This document shows, in pieces, positions 26,279 through 34,306 of a stretch of DNA of 64,000 nucleotides. The position numbers and the translations under genes are program-made. The stretch's first letter is position 1. Each line of letters begins with the position of its first letter. The stretch lies in NCBI GenBank assembly GCA_041940305.1, contig JBGTSJ010000003.1:310001-374000 (forward strand), given 5' to 3'. This stretch comes from JBGTSJ01 sp041940305 (lineage in GTDB: Bacteria; Planctomycetota; Planctomycetia; Planctomycetales; Planctomycetaceae). The notes beneath the pieces were generated by a model that was given only the letters and a program-made list of their open reading frames with translations, was not told the origin of the DNA and made no database searches.

Positions 26279-26611
26279 ATGAGTGCACCGACACCCCGGC
26301 TCGATCGGGAGGTAATCGCAGCATCCCATCATCAGTTGCTGACAGCCCTTGGCTGGAAACGACTTCGCCGAATGTGGGCCAAACTGGAGATCCTAATGGG
26401 ACTGGCCGCGATGGGCTGTGGCGTCATTGCCGCCCAGAGCCTGACAATGCCCGACCCCTGGATATCGAACCCACTTCAATGCATGACAAGTGTCGCACTG
26501 CTGACACTCGGCGGCTATTTAGCGCTCGCCGGCCATCGAAGTCATCTATACCAGTCGCAGACGCAAATCGCCGCCTATCTCGTGGCTCGTGGAACCAGAG
26601 GGCACGATTGA
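26279..26611 (+). CDS. Small two-helix membrane protein
   Basis: 110 residues with a basic cytosolic head and two hydrophobic helices: KLEILMGLAAMGCGVIAAQS and MTSVALLTLGGYLALAGH. No family recognised. The stop codon TGA at 26609-26611 is followed at once by the ATG of the next gene, which points to translational coupling. The pair lies downstream of the 26154 terminator. Confidence 0.6.
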   Translation: MSAPTPRLDREVIAASHHQLLTALGWKRLRRMWAKLEILMGLAAMGCGVIAAQSLTMPDPWISNPLQCMTSVALLTLGGYLALAGHRSHLYQSQTQIAAYLVARGTRGHD

Positions 26612-27007
26612 ATGGCTCCCCACGGGACCGCCCCTGACCTTCCGCGACACCGCGAGCGGAATCCCATCGTCAGCTCGCTGTGCATCGGCGCACTCGCCTT
26701 TAGTGTGCCCATGCTGTATCTGGCAAGCTACGCCCCGGTCGTCCGCTGGGAGGCGAGTTTTGTCCACACCGATCCGATCGACTCTAAGGACTTCCCGCTC
26801 TATCGTCCCGCGGACTGGGTGATTGACCGAACACCGCTGTGCGGTGCAATGATCTGGTGGTCGGACCGCTGCGGAGTGGCAGCTGAGTTCCAATGGGCGT
26901 ATCACAGTCGAGAACACGATCGTCGTGAAGTCCAGCGGCACAGCAGGAACGCGGAACGCTCGAAGCGCCCGCCCCCCACCATCCGGCCGCGCGAGCTCAG
27001 GCCCTGA
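26612..27007 (+). CDS. Small single-pass membrane protein, unknown
   Basis: 131 residues. One helix near the N-terminus (IVSSLCIGALAFSVPMLYLA) is followed by a soluble part with several Cys and Trp (LCGAMIWWSDRCGVAAEFQW) and a basic, Arg-rich tail. No known domain. Starts on the base after the upstream stop, so it is probably translated as a coupled pair with the gene at 26279. Convergent with the membrane gene at 27044. Confidence 0.55.
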   Translation: MAPHGTAPDLPRHRERNPIVSSLCIGALAFSVPMLYLASYAPVVRWEASFVHTDPIDSKDFPLYRPADWVIDRTPLCGAMIWWSDRCGVAAEFQWAYHSREHDRREVQRHSRNAERSKRPPPTIRPRELRP

Positions 27008-27043
27008 TCCGGTCGCGACATCAGGGCGAACGACTCTGCGAAC

Positions 27044-28369
27044 TCACCGCAGCACGCGTACTTTCATCACCGAGTCGCAATACACCAGCGTGAAGGACAC
27101 GGTCGCGAACACCACCACGAACGCCATCCAGCAGGCCGTCACGGTGACGATCGAAAACACCTGCAGCAGATTGGCGAAAGTGATCTCCTCCATGTCGTCC
27201 ACGGCGAGCGTGTCCCCGCCGCAGACGATGAACGCCGCCGCCAGCGCGGCGAATGTCGCCAGGCCCGTGGCGAGGACGAACGGAATGATCGAACTCAGCG
27301 CCCGGAAGAACCGCTTATAAAGCGCAAATCCGTTCTCGGTGACCACGCGGTACAGGATCTTGACGGCGTCCGCGATCGAGCAGTTCTCGACCCCGATCAC
27401 GGTGGGCGCGAGCGACAGCGCGATGAACGCGGTCAGCGCCAGGATCTTCACGAGGAACGTCGGGATGATCAGGAAGCCGCCGATTGTCGGGCCGACGTCT
27501 TCGATGTGGCAGATCTTGTAGATCAGTTGTTCAAAGAACCCGATGAACAGCGAGGCGAGGATGAACACTCCCAGGGCACCGAGCACGAGCGATGCGGCCC
27601 GATTCATCACCAGCTTCCACGCTTCCCGCCAATGCGGACAATAGTTGTGGCGGAACTTGTGGACCGCCAGGCAGCCGATGCCGCTCGCCCCGCAGACGTA
27701 CGCCAGCCAGATCGCCGCCGGGAACATCAGCAGGCCCGCCACCGGGTGTACGAGATAGGCCAGCACGCCCCCGAGCACGAACAGCAGGATCGTAATCGCC
27801 GCCCACTGCAGGGCGTACGTGATCATCATCCGGTCGAACGCCACGTCGCCGATCGCACCCAGCCCGACGTTGACGCTCGGCCCCGCCTCCGAAGTTAGCG
27901 GAGGGGGAGCAGCTCCGTCTCCCGCCACGGGGAACGTGGGATAGCCCGCAGGCTGTTCGGTCCCCCCTCCGTATGGCGGCCACTGCGCATACTGGCCCTG
28001 CAGGGCATAACTCTCCGGCGCGTAGGGTTGCTGCGCAGGCTGATACGATTGCGGCCAACCGTAGGCAGGCGGCGCGCCCGTCTCGACGGCAGCAGGCGGA
28101 TACGCCTGATACTCCGGCTGCGGTTCATCCGGAATCGCCGGCTCACCGGGATTCGGCTCAGGCTCCCAGGCCGTCGGCTCAGCGTTCGCGTCCTCCTCCG
28201 GCGCGAATTCTTCGGCCGGCGGTTCCGGCACGGGCGGCAACTTCGGACCCGATGGCGGGGTGACCTGAAATCGCTGCCCGCAGGCTGGGCACTTCACCCG
28301 TTTACCGGCGAGTTCGTCCCGGGCCCGAAACTCCTTGATGCACTTGGGACAACGCAGTGAAATGCTCAT
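27044..28369 (-). CDS. Zinc-ribbon multi-pass membrane protein with Pro/Gln/Tyr-rich linker
   Basis: 441 residues from ATG 28369. The N-terminus is a zinc ribbon with CPKC and CPACGQRF (two CxxC pairs ~20 residues apart). A ~130-residue linker rich in Pro, Glu, Gln and Tyr (YQPAQQPYAPESYALQGQYA) follows. The C-terminal 250 residues hold about six membrane helices, with a positively charged loop VHKFRHNYCPHWREAWK between. This ribbon-linker-membrane layout is common in planctomycetes. Function unknown. A longer upstream frame to 28642 exists but starts in Arg/Pro-rich non-coding-like sequence. Confidence 0.8.
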   Translation of the reverse strand: MSISLRCPKCIKEFRARDELAGKRVKCPACGQRFQVTPPSGPKLPPVPEPPAEEFAPEEDANAEPTAWEPEPNPGEPAIPDEPQPEYQAYPPAAVETGAPPAYGWPQSYQPAQQPYAPESYALQGQYAQWPPYGGGTEQPAGYPTFPVAGDGAAPPPLTSEAGPSVNVGLGAIGDVAFDRMMITYALQWAAITILLFVLGGVLAYLVHPVAGLLMFPAAIWLAYVCGASGIGCLAVHKFRHNYCPHWREAWKLVMNRAASLVLGALGVFILASLFIGFFEQLIYKICHIEDVGPTIGGFLIIPTFLVKILALTAFIALSLAPTVIGVENCSIADAVKILYRVVTENGFALYKRFFRALSSIIPFVLATGLATFAALAAAFIVCGGDTLAVDDMEEITFANLLQVFSIVTVTACWMAFVVVFATVSFTLVYCDSVMKVRVLR

Positions 28370-28631
28370 GGTGAAGTGGTGCTCATTGGGGCGTGCACCG
28401 CGTATGCTGCCGGCGGCGTCCTGGGAGGGACGTACTGTCGTCTCTCGGACTTTGCCAGAATCTCCGTCGATTCGCCAGCCGAATCCGCCCATTGCTGGGC
28501 CGTTGAACTCAGCCGGACCGGATTGCCTTTCTGTTGCCGCAGGTCCCGCTCTGTCCGGGCACGGCTTCAGGGAATCTGCAGGAATGGCAGGGAACCCATT
28601 CGGACGTGGCCTAAGCGAGTGTCGGGCGGAT

Positions 28632-28832
28632 TCACTTCTCACTCCTCCGCTCCCGGTCGCCGGCGTGCAACAGCTCCAGGCATTTGCGACAGGTCACTAC
28701 GGCCCGGTCGTCCGTGGCGATGCCTTCCACCTCGGCCCGGTGTGCGGCTTCCCGGTCGCGGGGATTGCACAGCACCATGCCGTCTGCATTCAAGGCATGC
28801 CGGTCGCGTTTCCGCCTTCGGTCTCGGGACAT
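28632..28832 (-). CDS. Small Cys-containing protein, possible zinc binder
   Basis: 66 residues from ATG 28832. A basic N-terminus (MSRDRRRKRDRH) leads to VLCNPRDREAAHRAEVEGIA and AVVTCRKCLELLHAGD. The Cys, His and CxxC could bind zinc. I have an impression of similar short planctomycete proteins with LCNPRD...TCRKCLxLL, but cannot verify this. It is isolated, between the leftward membrane gene and the rightward vapBC pair. Confidence 0.55.
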   Translation of the reverse strand: MSRDRRRKRDRHALNADGMVLCNPRDREAAHRAEVEGIATDDRAVVTCRKCLELLHAGDRERRSEK

Positions 28833-28909
28833 TTGGTGTCATCCCACGTCGTCGTGAAGGTCGCCGCGATCGAGCGGGTTGCTGCCTGACGGCGCGACGG
28901 CCTTGCACG

Positions 28910-28938
28910 TGTTATCATCACGTCGTACCATGATAACA
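28910..28938. promoter_or_regulatory. Palindromic operator of vapBC
   Basis: Perfect 9-bp inverted repeat TGTTATCAT (28910-28918) / ATGATAACA (28930-28938), centres 20 bases apart. The right arm ends on the first base of the vapB start codon. RHH antitoxins bind such palindromes to repress their own operon. Confidence 0.7.
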
Positions 28939-29165
28939 TGATTCGCACGCAGGTGTCGTTCGATGAGGAACTCTTCACGCGCGCCAAGGAAGTTGCGCGC
29001 GCGCGGGGCATTTCGCTTTCGGAACTCTGCCGCCGCGGAGTCGCGGAGCTGATCGCAAAGGAACGGAGCGATAAGCCCTGGATGGCTTACGCCGGGATGT
29101 TCGAGGGGCGGCCCGACGACAGTTCGTCGGTCGACGAAGTTGTCTATGGGCGCGAGCGTCCATGA
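28938..29165 (+). CDS. vapB: VapB-type antitoxin (ribbon-helix-helix)
   Basis: 75 residues. The N-terminus MIRTQVSFDEELFTRAKEVA with ARGISLSELCRRGVAELI is a ribbon-helix-helix DNA-binding domain. The C-terminal part (KPWMAYAGMFEGRPDDSSSV) would wrap the toxin. Overlaps the toxin gene by four bases (ATGA), the usual type II toxin-antitoxin layout. Probably autorepresses through the palindrome at 28910-28938. Confidence 0.9.
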   Translation: MIRTQVSFDEELFTRAKEVARARGISLSELCRRGVAELIAKERSDKPWMAYAGMFEGRPDDSSSVDEVVYGRERP

Positions 29166-29569
29166 AACCGCGCGTGTTTCTGGACAGCGGCATCATGATT
29201 GCCCAGCTGTCGAAGAGCGACCAATGGCACGCACAAGCGGTCGCACTCTTTGACGGGCCGACGCCGGCGTGGAGTACCTCTGCACTCGTGATCGCGGAAG
29301 CCTATTCCTGGTTTCTGCACCGGATGGGGGAACAAGCCGCGCGCGGATTCCTCGAATTCGTGGACCGGTTGACGAGTCTGCGGATTCTCGACGCGACGCG
29401 TGAGCATCATGAGCGCGTGAAGGCGACATTGAACCGCTATCGCGGGGCACGCCTCACATATGTGGATGCGTCCAGCCTGACGTTGCTCGATCAGCACAAG
29501 ATCAAGCGAGTCTGGTCGACCGACTACCATCTCGCACTCTCCGGTGCTGAAATCCTGCCGAGAGTTTGA
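29162..29569 (+). CDS. vapC: VapC-type PIN-domain toxin
   Basis: 135 residues, a complete PIN domain RNase. The four acidic metal ligands are visible: Asp8 (FLDSG), Glu46 (ALVIAEAYSW), Asp102 (YVDASS) and Asp121 (VWSTDYHLAL). The toxin would cleave RNA, often tRNA or rRNA, when free of its antitoxin. It overlaps vapB by ATGA and is translationally coupled. aroC starts 49 bases downstream, with no terminator in between. Confidence 0.92.
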   Translation: MKPRVFLDSGIMIAQLSKSDQWHAQAVALFDGPTPAWSTSALVIAEAYSWFLHRMGEQAARGFLEFVDRLTSLRILDATREHHERVKATLNRYRGARLTYVDASSLTLLDQHKIKRVWSTDYHLALSGAEILPRV

Positions 29570-29618
29570 AGGCTCAATCGGCGTATCGGGCGTTTGAGCG
29601 CCGGAATACAATGTCCGT

Positions 29619-30749
29619 ATGGCTGGAAACTCGTTTGGACAAGCGTTTCGGATCACGACGGCCGGCGAAAGCCACGGTCCGGCAAACGTCGTCATTATCG
29701 ACGGAGTGCCGCCCGGCATTGCGGTCAGCGTGGAAGACCTGTCGATCGACCTGGCGCGGCGGCGGCCGGGGCAGAGCCGGATCGTGACACAGCGGGATGA
29801 GCCGGACGAACCGGAGATCCTGTCGGGAGTGTTCGAGGGACGGACGACGGGGACGAGCCTGGCGATTATGGTCCGCAACAAGGACCAGCGCAGCCGCGAC
29901 TACTCGGAGATCAAGGACGTCTACCGGCCCGGCCATGCGGACTACACCTTCGACGCGAAGTACGGCTTTCGCGACTATCGGGGGGGCGGACGTTCGAGCG
30001 CCCGCGAAACGACCGTCCGCGTCGCGGCCGGCGTCATCGCCAAAAAGCTCATCGAGCACGAATTCGGCGGGCGGGTCGTCGGCTACGTCGCGCAGGTCGG
30101 CAACATTCGTGCCGAGATTCCCGATCCCGCCGCAGTGACGCTCGATCACGTGGAAAGACTGCCTGACGGTGAACCGAACATAGTCCGCTGTCCCGATCCC
30201 AATGCCGCCGCCCGGATGATCACGCTCATCGAGGAGTGCCGCAAGGAAGGAGATTCCATCGGCGGCGCCGCGGAGATCGTCGCGGCCAATGTCCCGCCGG
30301 GGCTGGGCGAGCCGGTGTTCGACAAGATCAAGGCGGACCTGGCGAAGGCGCTCTTCAGCCTGCCGGCCGTTCTCGGCGTGGAATACGGCATCGGCTTCGG
30401 CTGCGCCACGCTGCGCGGCAGTCAGAACAACGACGTCTTCGAAGCGCAGTCGACGGCCGAAAAGCCGCAGATCGGAACGCGCACGAACCGCCACGGCGGA
30501 ATGCTCGGCGGCATCACCAGCGGGATGCCCATCGTCCTCCGGGCGGCGGTCAAGCCGACCAGCAGCCTCCCCATCGAGCAGGAGACCGTCACCAGCTCCG
30601 GCGAACCGGCCAGAATCCGGACCAAAGGCCGCCACGACCCCTGCCTGCTCCCTCGCTTCGTGCCGATGGCCGAAGCGATGGTCGCAATCGTCCTCGCCGA
30701 TCACTGGCTGCGCTGGAAATCGCAATGCGGGGACCGGCCGAACGCCTGA
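29619..30749 (+). CDS. aroC: Chorismate synthase
   Basis: 376 residues, normal length. Converts EPSP to chorismate, last step of the shikimate pathway, with reduced FMN. Signatures: NSFGQAFRITTAGESHGPAN, DYSEIKDVYRPGHADYTFDAK, YGFRDYRGGGRSSARET and RTNRHGGMLGGITSGMPIVL. An ATG 9 bases upstream is in frame and possible. Other aro genes are not adjacent, as usual in this group. Convergent with the kinase gene, 12 bases apart. Confidence 0.97.
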   Translation: MAGNSFGQAFRITTAGESHGPANVVIIDGVPPGIAVSVEDLSIDLARRRPGQSRIVTQRDEPDEPEILSGVFEGRTTGTSLAIMVRNKDQRSRDYSEIKDVYRPGHADYTFDAKYGFRDYRGGGRSSARETTVRVAAGVIAKKLIEHEFGGRVVGYVAQVGNIRAEIPDPAAVTLDHVERLPDGEPNIVRCPDPNAAARMITLIEECRKEGDSIGGAAEIVAANVPPGLGEPVFDKIKADLAKALFSLPAVLGVEYGIGFGCATLRGSQNNDVFEAQSTAEKPQIGTRTNRHGGMLGGITSGMPIVLRAAVKPTSSLPIEQETVTSSGEPARIRTKGRHDPCLLPRFVPMAEAMVAIVLADHWLRWKSQCGDRPNA

Positions 30750-30761
30750 TGCAGCGCCGAA

Positions 30762-32624
30762 TCACGGAGCGGCTGGCTCCCCGGCCTCCGGCGCTGGCTC
30801 CAACTCGACGATCTCCACGTCCGAGAACCAGGCCGTGCCGTTCGCGACACCGATGCGGAATTCCGGCAGTTCTTCCGGACGTAGCGGCAGTGCGGCCGGC
30901 TTGAGATCATTGACGCCGGCGAACCATCCCTCAGGCTGACGTTCGATCACGACGACCGCCGCGCCAGGCAGTTCGAGCGGCATCGCTTCCAGGACGGTCA
31001 GCGGCGCCGTGTCATTCGTCCGCTCGCCAAGGGCTACGCCATCCGCCGTGACGCTCAGCACGTAGCGTGGTCCGTTCCGACCGGCGACCGCAGCGAGTCC
31101 AAAATGCACTTCGGCCGCCTGCGCGTCCCGGCGATGGACGAGCAGGATCAGCCGATAGTAGGGAGGCGCGACGGCCCGGCCGTCCACGTTCTTGAACAGG
31201 GTGCGGGCGAGCAGACCGTCGGTCCCGGCAATGACCGATTCGCCCGGCGGAACGGACCACTGCCCGCTCAAGTTGGTCCAATCGAGAATGGACGTGCCAT
31301 TGAACAGGTACCGACCGGGTCCGGTTTCGGCCATCGGGGTGCGTTGCGGGAGTATGTGCGTCCGCGCACCCGGCAACATCCAGACGCCGGCGGCAACTGC
31401 TGCGGCCGCGACGCAAACCAACACGATCCACTTCGTCAGAGTGCGCCGACCGAACCAGGGAGTACTCTGCGCCGTCGGCATCTCGCGAGTTTCAACCTGT
31501 GCTCCGTCAGCGGTGATGGTGCTGTCGACGTCATCGAACCGCACCGGAAACTCCGGCGCCTGATCGGCAACCGAGGGCCAGATTGCATCAATCTGCTGGA
31601 GCAGCGCCGCATAGCCGGCGGGCCGCGAACGGGACTCGGCAGACATCATGCTGCGGACCAGCGCCGTTGTGTTTGGAGAAAGATCCGGGCGCAATGACTC
31701 CAGTTCGGCCGGCCCTGTGGACAGTTTCTGGGCGATAATCTGGGGCAGGCTCAGTCCGTTGAACGGCGGCGTGTCCGCCAGCATGTGATAGACCGTCGCT
31801 CCGAGTGAATAGATGTCGGCCCGCGAGTCGACCCGGCTTCCCTGAAACTGCTCCGGCGCCATGTAGTGGGGGCTGCCGACGGTCGCATTGTCTGACGTCA
31901 ACCGCGTGGACACCTCGGCCTGCTCCGTCAGCAGCGCCAGTCCAAAGTCGGCGATCTTCACCATCGGCATTCCCGGCGGCAGCGGAAATCCATCCGGCGG
32001 CTCGACCAGCAGCAGGTTCGCCGGCTTGATGTCCCGATGCACGATTCCCAGGCGGTCGGCATGCGATAACCCGGCGGCCACCTGCCGCGCGATGCCCCAG
32101 GCCTTGGCTTCGCTGAGCGGCCCTTCCTGCTCCAGAAGGCTGTGCACGTCGATTCCCTCGACCCGCTCCATCGCGAAATACAACCGGCCGGAGGCGCTGC
32201 CAAAGTCATGGATCGCGACAATGTTGGGATGACGCAGCTGCGCGAGCGTCCGCGCTTCCTGTTCGAACCGTCGTGCGACCGCGATGTCGTTCATCCGTGA
32301 GATGAGCACCGTCTTCAACGCGACCACCCGGCCCAGGCTCGTCTGCCGCGACAGGTACACCATCCCCATTCCGCCGCGGCCGAGCACGTCCAGCACTTCG
32401 TAACCCGGCACGGCGTCGGTAGGCCGGACGAGCGTTTCAGCTGCATCCACCTGCACCGCGTCCATTAACCCCAGGGCCAATGCTGTCGGACCGGGGTGCT
32501 GCTCCGAACGGTCGGATTCGCTCTGCAGCCGCTCCGCATCCTGCTCGCTCAGATAACCCAGGCGGCAGGCGACCTCGCAGAAGGCGGCTGCGGCTCCTTC
32601 GATCCGATCGGGTCCGGACGACAT
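30762..32624 (-). CDS. Transmembrane Ser/Thr protein kinase with C-terminal periplasmic beta domain
   Basis: 620 residues. GGAGG six bases before the ATG at 32624 fixes the start. The kinase domain has GRGGMGMVYL (P-loop near 83), Lys104 in VALK, HRD at 196-198 (HRDIKPANLLL), DFG at 226-228 and HYMAPEQF. A single transmembrane helix follows (WIVLVCVAAAAVAAGVWML). The outer C-terminal part (~200 residues) is beta-rich: RYLFNGTSILDWTNLSGQWS and GTAWFSDVEIVELEP. It resembles the LamG/DUF1080-like sensor folds common on planctomycete kinases. Last of a three-gene leftward set. Confidence 0.92.
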   Translation of the reverse strand: MSSGPDRIEGAAAAFCEVACRLGYLSEQDAERLQSESDRSEQHPGPTALALGLMDAVQVDAAETLVRPTDAVPGYEVLDVLGRGGMGMVYLSRQTSLGRVVALKTVLISRMNDIAVARRFEQEARTLAQLRHPNIVAIHDFGSASGRLYFAMERVEGIDVHSLLEQEGPLSEAKAWGIARQVAAGLSHADRLGIVHRDIKPANLLLVEPPDGFPLPPGMPMVKIADFGLALLTEQAEVSTRLTSDNATVGSPHYMAPEQFQGSRVDSRADIYSLGATVYHMLADTPPFNGLSLPQIIAQKLSTGPAELESLRPDLSPNTTALVRSMMSAESRSRPAGYAALLQQIDAIWPSVADQAPEFPVRFDDVDSTITADGAQVETREMPTAQSTPWFGRRTLTKWIVLVCVAAAAVAAGVWMLPGARTHILPQRTPMAETGPGRYLFNGTSILDWTNLSGQWSVPPGESVIAGTDGLLARTLFKNVDGRAVAPPYYRLILLVHRRDAQAAEVHFGLAAVAGRNGPRYVLSVTADGVALGERTNDTAPLTVLEAMPLELPGAAVVVIERQPEGWFAGVNDLKPAALPLRPEELPEFRIGVANGTAWFSDVEIVELEPAPEAGEPAAP

Positions 32625-32674
32625 CAGGGGCCTCCGGCAAACGAACACCCATCGTCAACTATGGCGACGCGCCG

Positions 32675-33481
32675 CTACGACGGCGGGACAGCTCCGGTCT
32701 CCACGGCCGCGGGAGCAGGGTCGGTCCCGGAGTCGATCGTCAGGAGTTGATCGATCTGCTGGAACAGCGCCTGATTGCTGGGCCGGTCCGCCAGATGGGC
32801 GCCGACGTAGGCAAACCGCACCTGCCCCGCCGCGTCGATGATATACGTCGCGGGTTTGGAGAGGTCCTGCCGGATTCCGAGCTGCTCCACCGCCGCCAAA
32901 TTCAGGTCCAGCCACACCGGAAACGGCACGACCCGGTTGGGATCACCCAGGAGCGTTCGCACGTTCGACAGGAACGGCTCCAGGTTCTGAGCGTCAGCCT
33001 CCGCTGCAACAGGATAAACCACCACAACCTCGACGCCGCGCTGGACGAACTGCTCATAGTCCGAGATGAGCCGCGCCGTCTGAGTCGAGCAGTAAGGACA
33101 GATTGGGTTCGTGTTGCCGCGCGTGATGACGAGCACCACAGGTTTCGCATCGGCACGGCCGGTCAGTGAGACCGGCTGCCCGTGGACGTCGACGAACGTG
33201 AGCGCGGCCAGTCCCGGCCCGAGATCAGCATTCGACTGCACGCTGTCCAGGAACTTGATCTCGCCGGGAGCGTAATAGCTGTTGTAGGAGCCATAAGCGT
33301 CCTGCGGGGGCGCGGACGTCTGGGCGGGGGGTTGCTCCGGACAGCCGCAGGACGTGCAGATCGCCATCAATGCAGCCGCCACGCCCCCCCATCGGCGCAG
33401 CACCTGCATTCCGGCGTGGCCCAGTTGAAGCCCGCCGGCATGCTCCTGCTGTGCCAGCGCCCCGCGCGCCTCAATGCTCAT
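32675..33481 (-). CDS. AhpC/TSA-type thioredoxin-like protein with CPYC motif
   Basis: 268 residues from ATG 33481. An N-terminal hydrophobic stretch with Cys (VAAALMAICTSCGC) may be a lipoprotein or anchor signal. The thioredoxin fold contains VVLVITRGNTNPICPYCSTQ with the CPYC redox pair, VEVVVVYPV, and TYIIDAAGQVRFAYVGAHLA. Likely a periplasmic redox protein; partner unknown. The start lies inside the 3' end of the upstream lipoprotein gene (11-base overlap), so the two are coupled, and the kinase gene follows 50 bases on. Confidence 0.85.
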   Translation of the reverse strand: MSIEARGALAQQEHAGGLQLGHAGMQVLRRWGGVAAALMAICTSCGCPEQPPAQTSAPPQDAYGSYNSYYAPGEIKFLDSVQSNADLGPGLAALTFVDVHGQPVSLTGRADAKPVVLVITRGNTNPICPYCSTQTARLISDYEQFVQRGVEVVVVYPVAAEADAQNLEPFLSNVRTLLGDPNRVVPFPVWLDLNLAAVEQLGIRQDLSKPATYIIDAAGQVRFAYVGAHLADRPSNQALFQQIDQLLTIDSGTDPAPAAVETGAVPPS

Positions 33482-34001
33482 GACCGTGCTCGTGGGAATG
33501 GTCGTGTGCATGGTCGTGGCCGATCTCGGCCTCGTAGGTCTTGTCCCCCACAGCGATAACGAGGTCCCCCTGAACATCCTCGATGTCATGGACCGACTCG
33601 GGGACCGATCCCTCGGTCAGTTCAAAACGGGACGACTGCCCGTCGCTCTCGCCCTCCTGCGGGACCGCCTGCAGCGTCAATGCCGTCGTCTCGCCGCCCG
33701 CTTCGAGGTTCACCGTGATGTTTTCCGCGGCGATCGGCGCGGCGGACGAGCCGTCCGGGCCCAGGATATAGACCGTCAGCTTGCGGTCCGCACCCATCAC
33801 GACTTCGGCATGATACTCCTCATCGCCCAGCTCAATCACGTGCCCGTCGTGCGGCCCGTGAACGTGCGCATGCGCGTCCGGGGGCGTCACGTTGGTAACG
33901 TCGTCCCCTTCACTGAACTCCCGGTATTCCTCTTTCGCCGGACAGCCCAGGCTCAGCAACGCCAACGGAATCAGGCAGGCGATCAACTTCCAGGGAATCA
34001 T
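33471..34001 (-). CDS. Lipoprotein with His-rich metal-binding-like tail
   Basis: 176 residues. The signal MIPWKLIACLIPLALLSLGC has a clean lipobox (Cys20). A His-rich patch HAHVHGPHDGH near 43-53 and a tail of alternating His-Asp/Glu (DHAHDHSHEHGHEH) suggest zinc, nickel or copper binding. The middle is beta-rich (HAEVVMGADRKLTVYILGPD). No family name recognised. Starts the operon with the CPYC protein and the kinase; the overlap of 11 bases with the next gene includes the His-tail coding end. Confidence 0.8.
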   Translation of the reverse strand: MIPWKLIACLIPLALLSLGCPAKEEYREFSEGDDVTNVTPPDAHAHVHGPHDGHVIELGDEEYHAEVVMGADRKLTVYILGPDGSSAAPIAAENITVNLEAGGETTALTLQAVPQEGESDGQSSRFELTEGSVPESVHDIEDVQGDLVIAVGDKTYEAEIGHDHAHDHSHEHGHEH

Positions 34002-34306
34002 CAGCAGTGCTCCTTGCGGCCGGGGTGTCCAATTGGGGCGACCGACCGGCTCTGGTCAGGCCGGTGCGTCTGTTGGCGATTGTATGGGGCCGCCAGGCTG
34101 TCCGCCACCGGTTCGCAGGCAGCATGCCTCGCCGCGGAAGTCCTTGACCCACCGGCCCGCCGGGCTGAGGTCAGGCTGAATGCGAAGTGGCAACCGCACC
34201 GGGTCCGACTTACACTGTAGTGACTCCGCCAATCGCCGCCGGGCGCTCGCCCGCGCTGCAGACGTCCCCGCTACGCTGGACCCCCGTTTCATCGGAACAC
34301 TTCGCC
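34002..34306. other. Divergent intergenic region
   Basis: No gene. It separates the leftward lipoprotein operon from the rightward secretion block. The long in-frame extension of the secretion ATPase (from 34187) has no supporting ribosome binding site. Confidence 0.5.
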
